From Ptiloglossa arizonensis (taxonomy: Eukaryota; Arthropoda; Insecta; Hymenoptera; Colletidae): a stretch of 64,000 nucleotides of DNA. Positions 38,887 to 51,699 of the stretch are shown here, piece by piece (within the stretch, counting starts at the first letter, position 1; every line of letters begins with the position of its first letter). The notes beneath the pieces are model-generated. The model was not told where the DNA came from, did not search any database, and was given only the letters and a program-made list of their open reading frames with translations. The stretch lies in contig NW_027479261.1 in assembly GCF_051014685.1 (NCBI RefSeq), positions 107,170-171,169 of the forward strand, given 5' to 3'. The position numbers and the translations under genes were made by a program.

Positions 38887-39669
38887 CAGGAATTTTTGGG
38901 TTTGGTCAATCCGTTCGCGAGATATGGGACTTTGAAGCTAAGGAGTGGTGGAGAAGACAACAAATTTTTCGCAATTCTGCTGCTCCAAACGCTTAACCAG
39001 AATGGTACAGGGAAAAAATACGCATACCGTTGTAATCGGGCGAGTTTCTACTTTCAGACGCAGCAGGAATTTTTGGGTTTGGTCAATCCGTTCGCGAGAT
39101 ATGGGACTTTGAAGCTAAGGAGTGGTGGAGAAGACAACAAATTTTTCGCAATTCTGCTGCTCCAAACGCTTAACCAGAATGGTATAGGGAAAAAATACCC
39201 ATACCGCTGTAATCGGGCGAGTTTCTACTTTCAGACGCAGCAGGAATTTTTGGGTTTGGTCAATCCATTCGCGAGATATGGGACTTTGAAGTTAAGGAGT
39301 GGTGGAGAAGACAACAAATTTTTCGCAATTCTGCTGCTCCAAACGCTTAACCAGAATGGTATAGGGAAAAAATACACATACCGTTGAAATCGGGCGAGTT
39401 TCTACTTTCAGTAGCAACAGGAATTTTTGGGTTGGGTCAATCCGTTCGCGAGATATGGGAGTTTGAAGCGAAGAAATGGTTGAGAAGGCACAAAATTTTT
39501 CGCATTTCTGCTGCTCCAAACGCTTAACAAGAAAGGCCTAGGGAAAAAATACACATACCGTTGTAATCGTGCGAGTTTCTACTTTCAGACGCAACAGGAA
39601 TGTTTGGGTTATGTCAATCCGTTCGCGAGATATGGGAGTTTGAAGCCAAGAAATGGTTGAGAGGGCAAA

Positions 39670-41009
39670 AAATTTTTCGCAATTCTGCTGCTCCAAACGC
39701 TTAACCAGAATGGCGTAGGGAAAAAATACACATGCCGTTGTAATCGGGCGAGTTTCTACTTTCAGACGCAGCAGGAATTTTTGGGTTCGGTCAATCCGTT
39801 CGCGAGATATGGGACTTTGAAGCTAAGGAGTGGTGGAGAAGACAACAAATTTTTCCCAATTCTGCTGCTCCAAACGCTTAACCAGAATGGTATAGGGAAA
39901 AAATACGCATACCGTTGTAATCGGGCGAGTTTCTACTTTCAGACGCAGCAGGAATTTTTGGGTTTGGTCAATCCGTTCGCGAGATATGGGACTTTGAAGC
40001 TAAGGAGTGGTGGAGATGACAACAAATTTTTCGCAATTCTGCTGCTCCAAACGCTTAACCAGAATGGTATAGGGAAAAAATACACATACCGTTGAAATCG
40101 GGCGAGTTTCTACTTTCAGACGCAACAGGAATTTTTGGGTTGGGTCAATCCGTTCGCGAGATATGGGAGTTTGAAGCCAAGAAATGGTTGAGAAGGCACA
40201 AAATTTTTCGCACTTCTGCTGCTCCAAACGCTTAACCAGAAAGGCCTAGGGAAAAAATACGCATACCGTTGTAATCGGGCGAGTTTCTACTTTCAGACGC
40301 AACAGGAATTTTTGGGTTGGGTCAATCCGTGCGCGAGATATGGGACTTTGAAGCCAAGAAATGGTTGAGAAGACAACAAATTTTTCGCAATTCTGCTGCT
40401 CCAAACGCTTAACCAGAATGGCGTAGGGAAAAAATAAACATGCCGTTGTAATCGGGCGAGTTTCTACTTTCAGACGCAGCAGGAATTTTTGGGTTCGGTC
40501 AATCCGTTCGCGAGATATGGGACTTTGAAGCTAAGGAGTGGTGGAGAAGACAACAAATTTTTCCCAATTCTGCTGCTCCAAACGCTTAACCAGAATGGTA
40601 TAGGGAAAAAATACGCATACCGTTGTAATCGGGCGAGTTTCTACTTTCAGACGCAGCAGGAATTTTTGGGTTTGGTCAATCCGTTCGCGAGATATGGGAC
40701 TTTGAAGCTAAGGAGTGGTGGAGATGACAACAAATTTTTCGCAATTCTGCTGCTCCAAACGCTTAACCAGAATGGTATAGGGAAAAAATACACATACCGT
40801 TGAAATCGGGCGAGTTTCTACTTTCAGACGCAACAGGAATTTTTGGGTTGGGTCAATCCGTTCGCGAGATATGGGAGTTTGAAGCCAAGAAATGGTTGAG
40901 AAGGCACAAAATTTTTCGCACTTCTGCTGCTCCAAACGCTTAACCAGAAAGGCCTAGGGAAAAAATACGCATACCGTTGTAATCGGGCGAGTTTCTACTT
41001 TCAGACGCA
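39670..41009 (+). repeat. Four-monomer tandem duplication (39670-40301 and 40378-41009)
   Basis: The offset is 708 bp, or four monomers. Both copies have 'ggcgtaggg', 'catgccgttg', 'gttcggtc' with 'tttttcccaatt', and the first 'gagatgacaac' variants of the window. The one difference noticed is 'aatacacat' against 'aataaacat' (near 39727/40435). The 'gagatgacaac' form then becomes common to the right, so this is near the origin of the right-compartment type. Confidence 0.8.
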
Positions 41010-44000
41010 GCAGGAATTTTTGGGTTTGGTCAATCCGTTCGCGAGATATGGGACTTTGAAGCTAAGGAGTGGTGGAGAAGACAACAAATTTTTCCCAATT
41101 CTGCTGCTCCAAACGCTGAACCAGAATGGTATAGGGGAAAAATACGCATACCGTTGTAATCGGGCGAGTTTCTACTTTCAGACGCAGCAGGTATTTTTGG
41201 GTTTGGTTAATCCGTTCGCGAGATATGGGACTTTAAAGCTAAGGAGTGGTGGAGATGACAACAAATTTTTCGCAATTCTGCTGCTCCAAACGCTTAACCA
41301 GAATGGTATAGGGAAAAAATACACATACCGTTGAAATCGGGCGAGTTTCTACTTTCAGACGCAACAGGAATTTTTGGGTTTGGTCAATCCGTTCGCGAGA
41401 TATGGGACTTTGAAGCTAAGGAGTGGTGGAGAAGGCAACAAATTTTTCGCACTTCTGCTGCTCCAAACGCTGAACCAGAAAGGCCTAGGGACAAAATACG
41501 CATACCGTTGTAATCGGGCGAGTTTCTACTTTCAGACGCAGCAGGAACTTTTGGGTTTGGTCAATCCGTTCGCGAGATATGGGACTTTGAAGCTAAGGAG
41601 TGGTGGAGAAGACAACAAATTTTTTGCAATTCTGCTGCTCCAAACGCTTAACCAGAATGGTATAGGGAAAAAATACACATACCGTTGAAATCGGGCGAGT
41701 TTCTACTTTCAGACGCAACAGGAATTTTTGGGTTGGGTCAATCCGTTCGCGAGATATGGGAGTTTGAAGCCAAGAAATCGTTGAGAAGGCACAAAATTTT
41801 TCGCACTTCTGCTGCTCCAAACGCTTAACCAGAAAGGCCTAGGGAAAAAATACGCATACCGTTGTAATCGGGCGAGTTTCTACTTTCAGACGCAGCAGGA
41901 ATTTTTGGGTTTGGTCAATCCGTTCGCGAGATATGGGACTTTGAAGCTAAGGAGTGGTGGAGAAGACAACAAATTTTTCGCAATTCTGCTGCTCCAAACG
42001 CTGAACCAGAATGGTATAGGGGAAAAATACGCATACCGTTGTAATCGGGCGAGTTTCTACTTTCAGACGCAGCAGGTATTTTTGGGTTTGGTCAATCCGT
42101 TCGCGAGATATGGGACTTTGAAGCTAAGGAGTGGTGGAGATGACAACAAATTTTTCGCAATTCTGCTGCTCCAAACGCTTAACCAGAATGGTATAGGGAA
42201 AAAATACACATACCGTTGAAATCGGGCGAGTTTCTACTTTCAGACGCAACAGGAATTTTTGGGTTGGGTCAATCCGTTCGCGAGATATGGGAGTTTGAAG
42301 CCAAGAAATCGTTGAGAAGGCACAAAATTTTTCGCACTTCTGCTGCTCCAAACGCTTAACCAGAAAGGCCTAGGGAAAAAATACGCATACCGTTGTAATC
42401 GGGCGAGTTTCCACTTTCAGACGCAGCAGGAATTTTTGGGTTTGGTCAATCCGTTCGCGAGATATGGGACTTTGAAGCTAAGGAGTGGTGGAGAAGACAA
42501 CAAATTTTGCGCAATTCTGCTGCTCCAAACGCTGAACCAGAAAGGCCTAGGGAAAAAATACGCACACCGTTGTAATCGGGCGAGTTTCTACTTTCAGACG
42601 CAGCAGGAACTTTTGGGTTTGGTCAATCCGTTCGCGAGATATGGGACTTTGAAGCTAAGGAGTGGTGGAGAAGACAACAAATTTTTTGCAATTCTGCTGC
42701 TCCAAACGCTTAACCAGAATGGTATAGGGAAAAAATACACATACCGTTGAAATCGGGCGAGTTTCTACTTTCAGACGCAACAGGAATTTTTGGGTTTGGT
42801 CAATCCGTTCGCGAGATATGGGACTTTGAAGCTAAGGAGTGGTGGAGAAGACAACAAATTTTTCGCAATTCTGCTGCTCCAAACGCTTAACCAGAATGGT
42901 ATAGGGGAAAAATACGCATACCGTTGTAATCGGGCGAGTTTCTACTTTCAGACGCAGCAGGTATTTTTGGTTTTGGTCAATCCGTTCGCGAGATATGGGA
43001 CTTTGAAGCTAAGGAGTGGCGGAGATGACAACAAATTTTTCGCAATTCTGCTGCTCCAAACGCTTAACCAGAATGGTATAGGGAAAAAATACACATACCG
43101 TTGAAATCGGGCGAGTTTCTACTTTCAGACGCAACAGGAATTTTTGGGTTGGGTCAATCCGTTCGCGAGATATGGGAGTTTGAACCGAAGAAATGGTTGA
43201 GAAGGCACAAAATTTTTCGCACTTCTGCTGCTCCAAACGCTTAACCAGAAAGGCCTAGGGAAAAAATGCACATACAGTTGTAATCGTGCGAGTTTCTACT
43301 TTCAGACGCAACAGGAATTTTTGGGTTATGTCAATCCGTTCGCGAGATATGGGAGTTTGAAGCCAAGAAATGGTTGAGAGGGCAAAAAATTTTTCGCACT
43401 TCTGCTGCTCCAAACGCGAAACCAGAAAGGCCTAGGGAAAAAGTACACATACCGTTGTAATCGGGCGAGTTTCTACTTTCAGACGCAACAGGAATTTTTG
43501 GGTTGGGTCAATCGGTTCGCGAGATATGGCACTTTGAAGCCAAGAAATGGTTGAGAAGACAACAAATTTTTCGAAATTCTGCTGCTCCAAACGCTTAACC
43601 AGAATGGCATAGGGAAAAAATACACATACCGTTGTAATCGTGCGAGTTTCTACTTTCAGACGCAACAGGAATTTTTGGATTTGGTCAATCCGTTCGCGAG
43701 ATATGGGACTTTGAAGCTAAGGAGTGGTGGAGAAGACAACAAATTTTTCGCAATTCTGCTGCTCCAAACGCTGAACCAGAAAGGCCTAGGGAAAAAATAC
43801 GCATACCGTTGTAATCGGGCGAGTTTCTACTTTCAGACGCAGCAGGAACTTTTGGGTTTGGTCAATCCGTTCGCGAGATATGGGACTTTGAAGCTAAGGA
43901 GTGGTGGAGAAGACAACAAATTTTTTGCAATTCTGCTGCTCCAAACGCTTAACCAGAATGGTATAGGGAAAAAATACACATACCGTTGAAATCGGGCGAG

Positions 44001-44433
44001 TTTCTACTTTCAGACGCAACAGGAATTTTTGGGTTTGGTCAATCCGTTCGCGAGATATGGGACTTTGAAGCTAAGGAGTGGTGGAGAAGACAACAAATTT
44101 TTCGCAATTCTGCTGCTCCAAACGCTTAACCAGAATGGTATAGGGGAAAAATACGCATACCGTTGTAATCGGGCGAGTTTCTACTTTCAGACGCAGCAGG
44201 TATTTTTGGTTTTGGTCAATCCGTTCGCGAGATATGGGACTTTGAAGCTAAGGAGTGGCGGAGATGACAACAAATTTTTCGCAATTCTGCTGCTCCAAAC
44301 GCTTAACCAGAATGGTATAGGGAAAAAATACACATACCGTTGAAATCGGGCGAGTTTCTACTTTCAGACGCAACAGGAATTTTTGGGTTGGGTCAATCCG
44401 TTCGCGAGATATGGGAGTTTGAAGCCAAGAAAT
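40741..44433 (+). repeat. 3.7-kb block, copy 1 (partner 46228-49920)
   Basis: The offset is 5487 bp, exactly 31 monomers. I noticed at least six single-base differences over 3.69 kb. These are 'ggttaatcc' against 'ggtcaatcc' near 41208, 'gacaaaat' against 'gaaaaaat' near 41492, 'tccactttc' against 'tctactttc' near 42411, 'taccttt' near 47525, 'aaatgcc' near 47853, and 'gtatctac' near 49675. Shared private variants include 'actttaaagc', 'gagaaggcaac' and 'cgcacaccg'. It looks slightly older than the left-half 28-monomer duplication. Confidence 0.86.
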
Positions 44434-46370
44434 GGTTGAGAAGGCACAAAATTTTTCGCACTTCTGCTGCTCCAAACGCTTAACCAGAAAGGCCTAGGGA
44501 AAAAATACGCATACCGTTGTAATCGGGCGAGTTTCTACTTTCAGACGCAGCAGGAATTTTTGGGTTTGGTCAATCCGTTCGCGAGATATGGGACGTTGAA
44601 GCTAAGGAGTGGTGGAGAAGACAACAAATTTTTCGCAATTCTGCTGCTCCAAACGCTGAACCAGAAAGGCCTAGGGAAAAAATACGCATACCGTTGTAAT
44701 CGGGCGAGTTTCTACTTTCAGACGCAGCAGGAACTTTTGGGTTTGGTCAATCCGTTCGCGAGATATGGGACTTTGAAGCTAAGGAGTGGTGGAGAAGACA
44801 ACAAATTTTTTGCAATTCTGCTGCTCCAAACGCTTAACCAGAATGGTATAGGGAAAAAATACACATACCGTTGAAATCGGGCGAGTTTCTACTTTCAGAC
44901 GCAACAGGAATTTTTGGGTTTGGTCAATCCGTTCGCGAGATATGGGACTTTGAAGCTAAGGAGTGGTGGAGAAGACAACAAATTTTTCGCAATTCTGCTG
45001 CTCCAAACGCTTAACCAGAATGGTATAGGGGAAAAATACGCATACCGTTGTAATCGGGCGAGTTTCTACTTTCAGACGCAGCAGGTATTTTTGGTTTTGG
45101 TCAATCCGTTCGCGAGATATGGGACTTTGAAGCTAAGGAGTGGCGGAGATGACAACAAATTTTTCGCAATTCTGCTGCTCCAAACGCTTAACCAGAATGG
45201 TATAGGGAAAAAATACACATACCGTTGAAATCGGGCGAGTTTCTACTTTCAGACGCAACAGGAATTTTTGGGTTGGGTCAATCCGTTCGCGAGATATGGG
45301 AGTTTGAAGCCAAGAAATGGTTGAGAAGGCACAAAATTTTTCGCACTTCTGCTGCTCCAAACGCTTAACCAGAAAGGCCTAGGGAAAAAATACGCATACC
45401 GTTGTAATCGTGCGAGTTTCTACTTTCAGACGCAACAGGAATTTTTGGGTTATGTCAATCCGTTCGCGAGATATGGGAGTTTGAAGCCAAGAAATGGTTG
45501 AGAGGGCAAAAAATTTTTCGCACTTCTGCTGCTCCAAACGCGAAACCAGAAAGGCCTAGGGAAAAAGTACACATACCGTTGTAATCGGGCGAGTTTCTAC
45601 TTTCAGACGCAACAGGAATTTTTGGGTTGGGTCAATCGGTTCGCGAGATATGGCACTTTGAAGCCAAGAAATGGTTGAGTAGACAACAAATTTTTCGAAA
45701 TTCTGCTGCTCCAAACGCTTAACCAGAATGGCATAGGGAAAAAATACACATACCGTTGTAATCGTGCGAGTTTCTACTTTCAGACGCAACAGGAATTTTT
45801 GGATTGGGTCAATCCGTTCGCGAGATATGGGACTTTGAAGCTAAGGAGTGGTGGAGAAGACAACAAATTTTTCGCAATTCTGCTGCTCCAAACGCTTAAC
45901 CAGAAAGGCCTAGGGAAAAAATACGCATACCGTTGTAATCGGGCGAGTTTCTACTTTCAGACGCAGCAGGAACTTTTGGGTTTGGTCAATCCGTTCGCGA
46001 GATATGGGACTTTGAAGCTAAGGAGTGGTGGAGAAGACAACAAATTTTTTGCAATTCTGCTGCTCCAAACGCTTAACCAGAATGGTATAGGGAAAAAATA
46101 CACATACCGTTGAAATCGGGCGAGTTTCTACTTTCAGACGCAACAGGAATTTTTGGTTTTGGTCAATCCGTTCGCGAGATATGGGACTTTGAAGCTAAGG
46201 AGTGGTGGAGAAGACAACAAATTTTTTGCAATTCTGCTGCTCCAAACGCTTAACCAGAATGGTATAGGGAAAAAATACACATACCGTTGAAATCGGGCGA
46301 GTTTCTACTTTCAGACGCAACAGGAATTTTTGGGTTGGGTCAATCCGTTCGCGAGATATGGGAGTTTGAA
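44167..46370 (+). repeat. 2.2-kb block, copy 1 (partner 54787-56990)
   Basis: The offset is 10620 bp, exactly 60 monomers. Four differences were noticed: 'ggaattttt' against 'ggaactttt' near 44556, 'gggacgttg' against 'gggactttg' near 44595, 'gagtagac' against 'gagaagac' near 45679, and 'cgcttaacc' against 'cgctgaacc' near 45894. The copy begins and ends inside monomers, but both ends fall at equivalent monomer positions. This is the longest-range pair in the right compartment. Confidence 0.82.
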
Positions 46371-49300
46371 GCCAAGAAATGGTTGAGAAGGCACAAAATT
46401 TTTCGCACTTCTGCTGCTCCAAACGCTTAACCAGAAAGGCCTAGGGAAAAAATACGCATACCGTTGTAATCGGGCGAGTTTCTACTTTCAGACGCAGCAG
46501 GAATTTTTGGGTTTGGTCAATCCGTTCGCGAGATATGGGACTTTGAAGCTAAGGAGTGGTGGAGAAGACAACAAATTTTTCCCAATTCTGCTGCTCCAAA
46601 CGCTGAACCAGAATGGTATAGGGGAAAAATACGCATACCGTTGTAATCGGGCGAGTTTCTACTTTCAGACGCAGCAGGTATTTTTGGGTTTGGTCAATCC
46701 GTTCGCGAGATATGGGACTTTAAAGCTAAGGAGTGGTGGAGATGACAACAAATTTTTCGCAATTCTGCTGCTCCAAACGCTTAACCAGAATGGTATAGGG
46801 AAAAAATACACATACCGTTGAAATCGGGCGAGTTTCTACTTTCAGACGCAACAGGAATTTTTGGGTTTGGTCAATCCGTTCGCGAGATATGGGACTTTGA
46901 AGCTAAGGAGTGGTGGAGAAGGCAACAAATTTTTCGCACTTCTGCTGCTCCAAACGCTGAACCAGAAAGGCCTAGGGAAAAAATACGCATACCGTTGTAA
47001 TCGGGCGAGTTTCTACTTTCAGACGCAGCAGGAACTTTTGGGTTTGGTCAATCCGTTCGCGAGATATGGGACTTTGAAGCTAAGGAGTGGTGGAGAAGAC
47101 AACAAATTTTTTGCAATTCTGCTGCTCCAAACGCTTAACCAGAATGGTATAGGGAAAAAATACACATACCGTTGAAATCGGGCGAGTTTCTACTTTCAGA
47201 CGCAACAGGAATTTTTGGGTTGGGTCAATCCGTTCGCGAGATATGGGAGTTTGAAGCCAAGAAATCGTTGAGAAGGCACAAAATTTTTCGCACTTCTGCT
47301 GCTCCAAACGCTTAACCAGAAAGGCCTAGGGAAAAAATACGCATACCGTTGTAATCGGGCGAGTTTCTACTTTCAGACGCAGCAGGAATTTTTGGGTTTG
47401 GTCAATCCGTTCGCGAGATATGGGACTTTGAAGCTAAGGAGTGGTGGAGAAGACAACAAATTTTTCGCAATTCTGCTGCTCCAAACGCTGAACCAGAATG
47501 GTATAGGGGAAAAATACGCATACCTTTGTAATCGGGCGAGTTTCTACTTTCAGACGCAGCAGGTATTTTTGGGTTTGGTCAATCCGTTCGCGAGATATGG
47601 GACTTTGAAGCTAAGGAGTGGTGGAGATGACAACAAATTTTTCGCAATTCTGCTGCTCCAAACGCTTAACCAGAATGGTATAGGGAAAAAATACACATAC
47701 CGTTGAAATCGGGCGAGTTTCTACTTTCAGACGCAACAGGAATTTTTGGGTTGGGTCAATCCGTTCGCGAGATATGGGAGTTTGAAGCCAAGAAATCGTT
47801 GAGAAGGCACAAAATTTTTCGCACTTCTGCTGCTCCAAACGCTTAACCAGAAATGCCTAGGGAAAAAATACGCATACCGTTGTAATCGGGCGAGTTTCTA
47901 CTTTCAGACGCAGCAGGAATTTTTGGGTTTGGTCAATCCGTTCGCGAGATATGGGACTTTGAAGCTAAGGAGTGGTGGAGAAGACAACAAATTTTGCGCA
48001 ATTCTGCTGCTCCAAACGCTGAACCAGAAAGGCCTAGGGAAAAAATACGCACACCGTTGTAATCGGGCGAGTTTCTACTTTCAGACGCAGCAGGAACTTT
48101 TGGGTTTGGTCAATCCGTTCGCGAGATATGGGACTTTGAAGCTAAGGAGTGGTGGAGAAGACAACAAATTTTTTGCAATTCTGCTGCTCCAAACGCTTAA
48201 CCAGAATGGTATAGGGAAAAAATACACATACCGTTGAAATCGGGCGAGTTTCTACTTTCAGACGCAACAGGAATTTTTGGGTTTGGTCAATCCGTTCGCG
48301 AGATATGGGACTTTGAAGCTAAGGAGTGGTGGAGAAGACAACAAATTTTTCGCAATTCTGCTGCTCCAAACGCTTAACCAGAATGGTATAGGGGAAAAAT
48401 ACGCATACCGTTGTAATCGGGCGAGTTTCTACTTTCAGACGCAGCAGGTATTTTTGGTTTTGGTCAATCCGTTCGCGAGATATGGGACTTTGAAGCTAAG
48501 GAGTGGCGGAGATGACAACAAATTTTTCGCAATTCTGCTGCTCCAAACGCTTAACCAGAATGGTATAGGGAAAAAATACACATACCGTTGAAATCGGGCG
48601 AGTTTCTACTTTCAGACGCAACAGGAATTTTTGGGTTGGGTCAATCCGTTCGCGAGATATGGGAGTTTGAACCGAAGAAATGGTTGAGAAGGCACAAAAT
48701 TTTTCGCACTTCTGCTGCTCCAAACGCTTAACCAGAAAGGCCTAGGGAAAAAATGCACATACAGTTGTAATCGTGCGAGTTTCTACTTTCAGACGCAACA
48801 GGAATTTTTGGGTTATGTCAATCCGTTCGCGAGATATGGGAGTTTGAAGCCAAGAAATGGTTGAGAGGGCAAAAAATTTTTCGCACTTCTGCTGCTCCAA
48901 ACGCGAAACCAGAAAGGCCTAGGGAAAAAGTACACATACCGTTGTAATCGGGCGAGTTTCTACTTTCAGACGCAACAGGAATTTTTGGGTTGGGTCAATC
49001 GGTTCGCGAGATATGGCACTTTGAAGCCAAGAAATGGTTGAGAAGACAACAAATTTTTCGAAATTCTGCTGCTCCAAACGCTTAACCAGAATGGCATAGG
49101 GAAAAAATACACATACCGTTGTAATCGTGCGAGTTTCTACTTTCAGACGCAACAGGAATTTTTGGATTTGGTCAATCCGTTCGCGAGATATGGGACTTTG
49201 AAGCTAAGGAGTGGTGGAGAAGACAACAAATTTTTCGCAATTCTGCTGCTCCAAACGCTGAACCAGAAAGGCCTAGGGAAAAAATACGCATACCGTTGTA

Positions 49301-49920
49301 ATCGGGCGAGTTTCTACTTTCAGACGCAGCAGGAACTTTTGGGTTTGGTCAATCCGTTCGCGAGATATGGGACTTTGAAGCTAAGGAGTGGTGGAGAAGA
49401 CAACAAATTTTTTGCAATTCTGCTGCTCCAAACGCTTAACCAGAATGGTATAGGGAAAAAATACACATACCGTTGAAATCGGGCGAGTTTCTACTTTCAG
49501 ACGCAACAGGAATTTTTGGGTTTGGTCAATCCGTTCGCGAGATATGGGACTTTGAAGCTAAGGAGTGGTGGAGAAGACAACAAATTTTTCGCAATTCTGC
49601 TGCTCCAAACGCTTAACCAGAATGGTATAGGGGAAAAATACGCATACCGTTGTAATCGGGCGAGTATCTACTTTCAGACGCAGCAGGTATTTTTGGTTTT
49701 GGTCAATCCGTTCGCGAGATATGGGACTTTGAAGCTAAGGAGTGGCGGAGATGACAACAAATTTTTCGCAATTCTGCTGCTCCAAACGCTTAACCAGAAT
49801 GGTATAGGGAAAAAATACACATACCGTTGAAATCGGGCGAGTTTCTACTTTCAGACGCAACAGGAATTTTTGGGTTGGGTCAATCCGTTCGCGAGATATG
49901 GGAGTTTGAAGCCAAGAAAT
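46228..49920 (+). repeat. 3.7-kb block, copy 2 (partner 40741-44433)
   Basis: This is the second copy of the 31-monomer-offset pair. It is overlapped on its right by the 18-monomer pair that begins at 48514, so part of this sequence (48514-49920) exists in a third version at 51700-53106. The nesting implies that the 18-monomer duplication used material already duplicated, or the reverse. The right edge is set by 'aaatggttg' at 44431 against 'aaatcgttg' at 49918. Confidence 0.84.
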
Positions 49921-51629
49921 CGTTGAGAAGGCACAAAATTTTTCGCACTTCTGCTGCTCCAAACGCTTAACCAGAAAGGCCTAGGGAAAAAATACGCATA
50001 CCGTTGTAATCGGGCGAGTTTCTACTTTCAGACGCAGCAGGAATTTTTGGGTTTGGTCAATCCGTTCGCGAGATATGGGACTTTGAAGCTAAGGAGTGGT
50101 GGAGAAGACAACAAATTTTGCGCAATTCTGCTGCTCCAAACGCTGAACCAGAAAGGCCTAGGGAAAAAATACGCACACCGTTGTAATCGGGCGAGTTTCT
50201 ACTTTCAGACGCAGCAGGAACTTTTGGGTTTGGTCAATCCGTTCGCGAGATATGGGACTTTGAAGCTAAGGAGTGGTGGAGAAGACAACAAATTTTTTGC
50301 AATTCTGCTGCTCCAAACGCTTAACCAGAATGGTATAGGGAAAAAATACACATACCGTTGAAATCGGGCGAGTTTCTACTTTCAGACGCAACAGGAATTT
50401 TTGGGTTTGGTCAATCCGTTCGCGAGATATGGGACTTTGAAGCTAAGGAGTGGTGGAGAAGACAACAAATTTTTCGCAATTCTGCTGCTCCAAACGCTTA
50501 ACCAGAATGGTATAGGGGAAAAATACGCATACCGTTGTAATCGGGCGAGTTTCTACTTTCAGACGCAGCAGGTATTTTTGGTTTTGGTCAATCCGTTCGC
50601 GAGATATGGGACTTTGAAGCTAAGGAGTGGCGGAGATGACAACAAATTTTTCGCAATTCTGCTGCTCCAAACGCTTAACCAGAATGGTATAGGGAAAAAA
50701 TACACATACCGTTGAAATCGGGCGAGTTTCTACTTTCAGACGCAACAGGAATTTTTGGGTTGGGTCAATCCGTTCGCGAGATATGGGAGTTTGAACCGAA
50801 GAAATGGTTGAGAAGGCACAAAATTTTTCGCACTTCTGCTGCTCCAAACGCTTAACCAGAAAGGCCTAGGGAAAAAATGCACATACAGTTGTAATCGTGC
50901 GAGTTTCTACTTTCAGACGCAACAGGAATTTTTGGGTTATGTCAATCCGTTCGCGAGATATGGGAGTTTGAAGCCAAGAAATGGTTGAGAGGGCAAAAAA
51001 TTTTTCGCACTTCTGCTGCTCCAAACGCGAAACCAGAAAGGCCTAGGGAAAAAGTACACATACCGTTGTAATCGGGCGAGTTTCTACTTTCAGACGCAAC
51101 AGGAATTTTTGGGTTGGGTCAATCGGTTCGCGAGATATGGCACTTTGAAGCCAAGAAATGGTTGAGAAGACAACAAATTTTTCGAAATTCTGCTGCTCCA
51201 AACGCTTAACCAGAATGGCATAGGGAAAAAATACACATACCGTTGTAATCGTGCGAGTTTCTACTTTCAGACGCAACAGGAATTTTTGGATTTGGTCAAT
51301 CCGTTCGCGAGATATGGGACTTTGAAGCTAAGGAGTGGTGGAGAAGACAACAAATTTTTCGCAATTCTGCTGCTCCAAACGCTGAACCAGAAAGGCCTAG
51401 GGAAAAAATACGCATACCGTTGTAATCGGGCGAGTTTCTACTTTCAGACGCAGCAGGAACTTTTGGGTTTGGTCAATCCGTTCGCGAGATATGGGACTTT
51501 GAAGCTAAGGAGTGGTGGAGAAGACAACAAATTTTTTGCAATTCTGCTGCTCCAAACGCTTAACCAGAATGGTATAGGGAAAAAATACACATACCGTTGA
51601 AATCGGGCGAGTTTCTACTTTCAGACGCA
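48514..51629 (+). repeat. 3.1-kb (18-monomer) tandem block, copy 1 (partner 51700-54815)
   Basis: The offset is 3186 bp, exactly 18 monomers. The private 'gtatctactttc' change is shared (49675 and 52861), as is 'aaatcgttg' (49918 and 53104). One difference noticed is g at 50370 against a at 53556 ('gggcgag' and 'gggcaag', a CpG transition). Near identity over 3.1 kb marks a recent event. Confidence 0.88.
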
Positions 51630-51699
51630 ACAGGAATTTTTGGGTTTGGTCAATCCGTTCGCGAGATATGGGACTTTGAAGCTAAGGAGTGGTGGAGAA

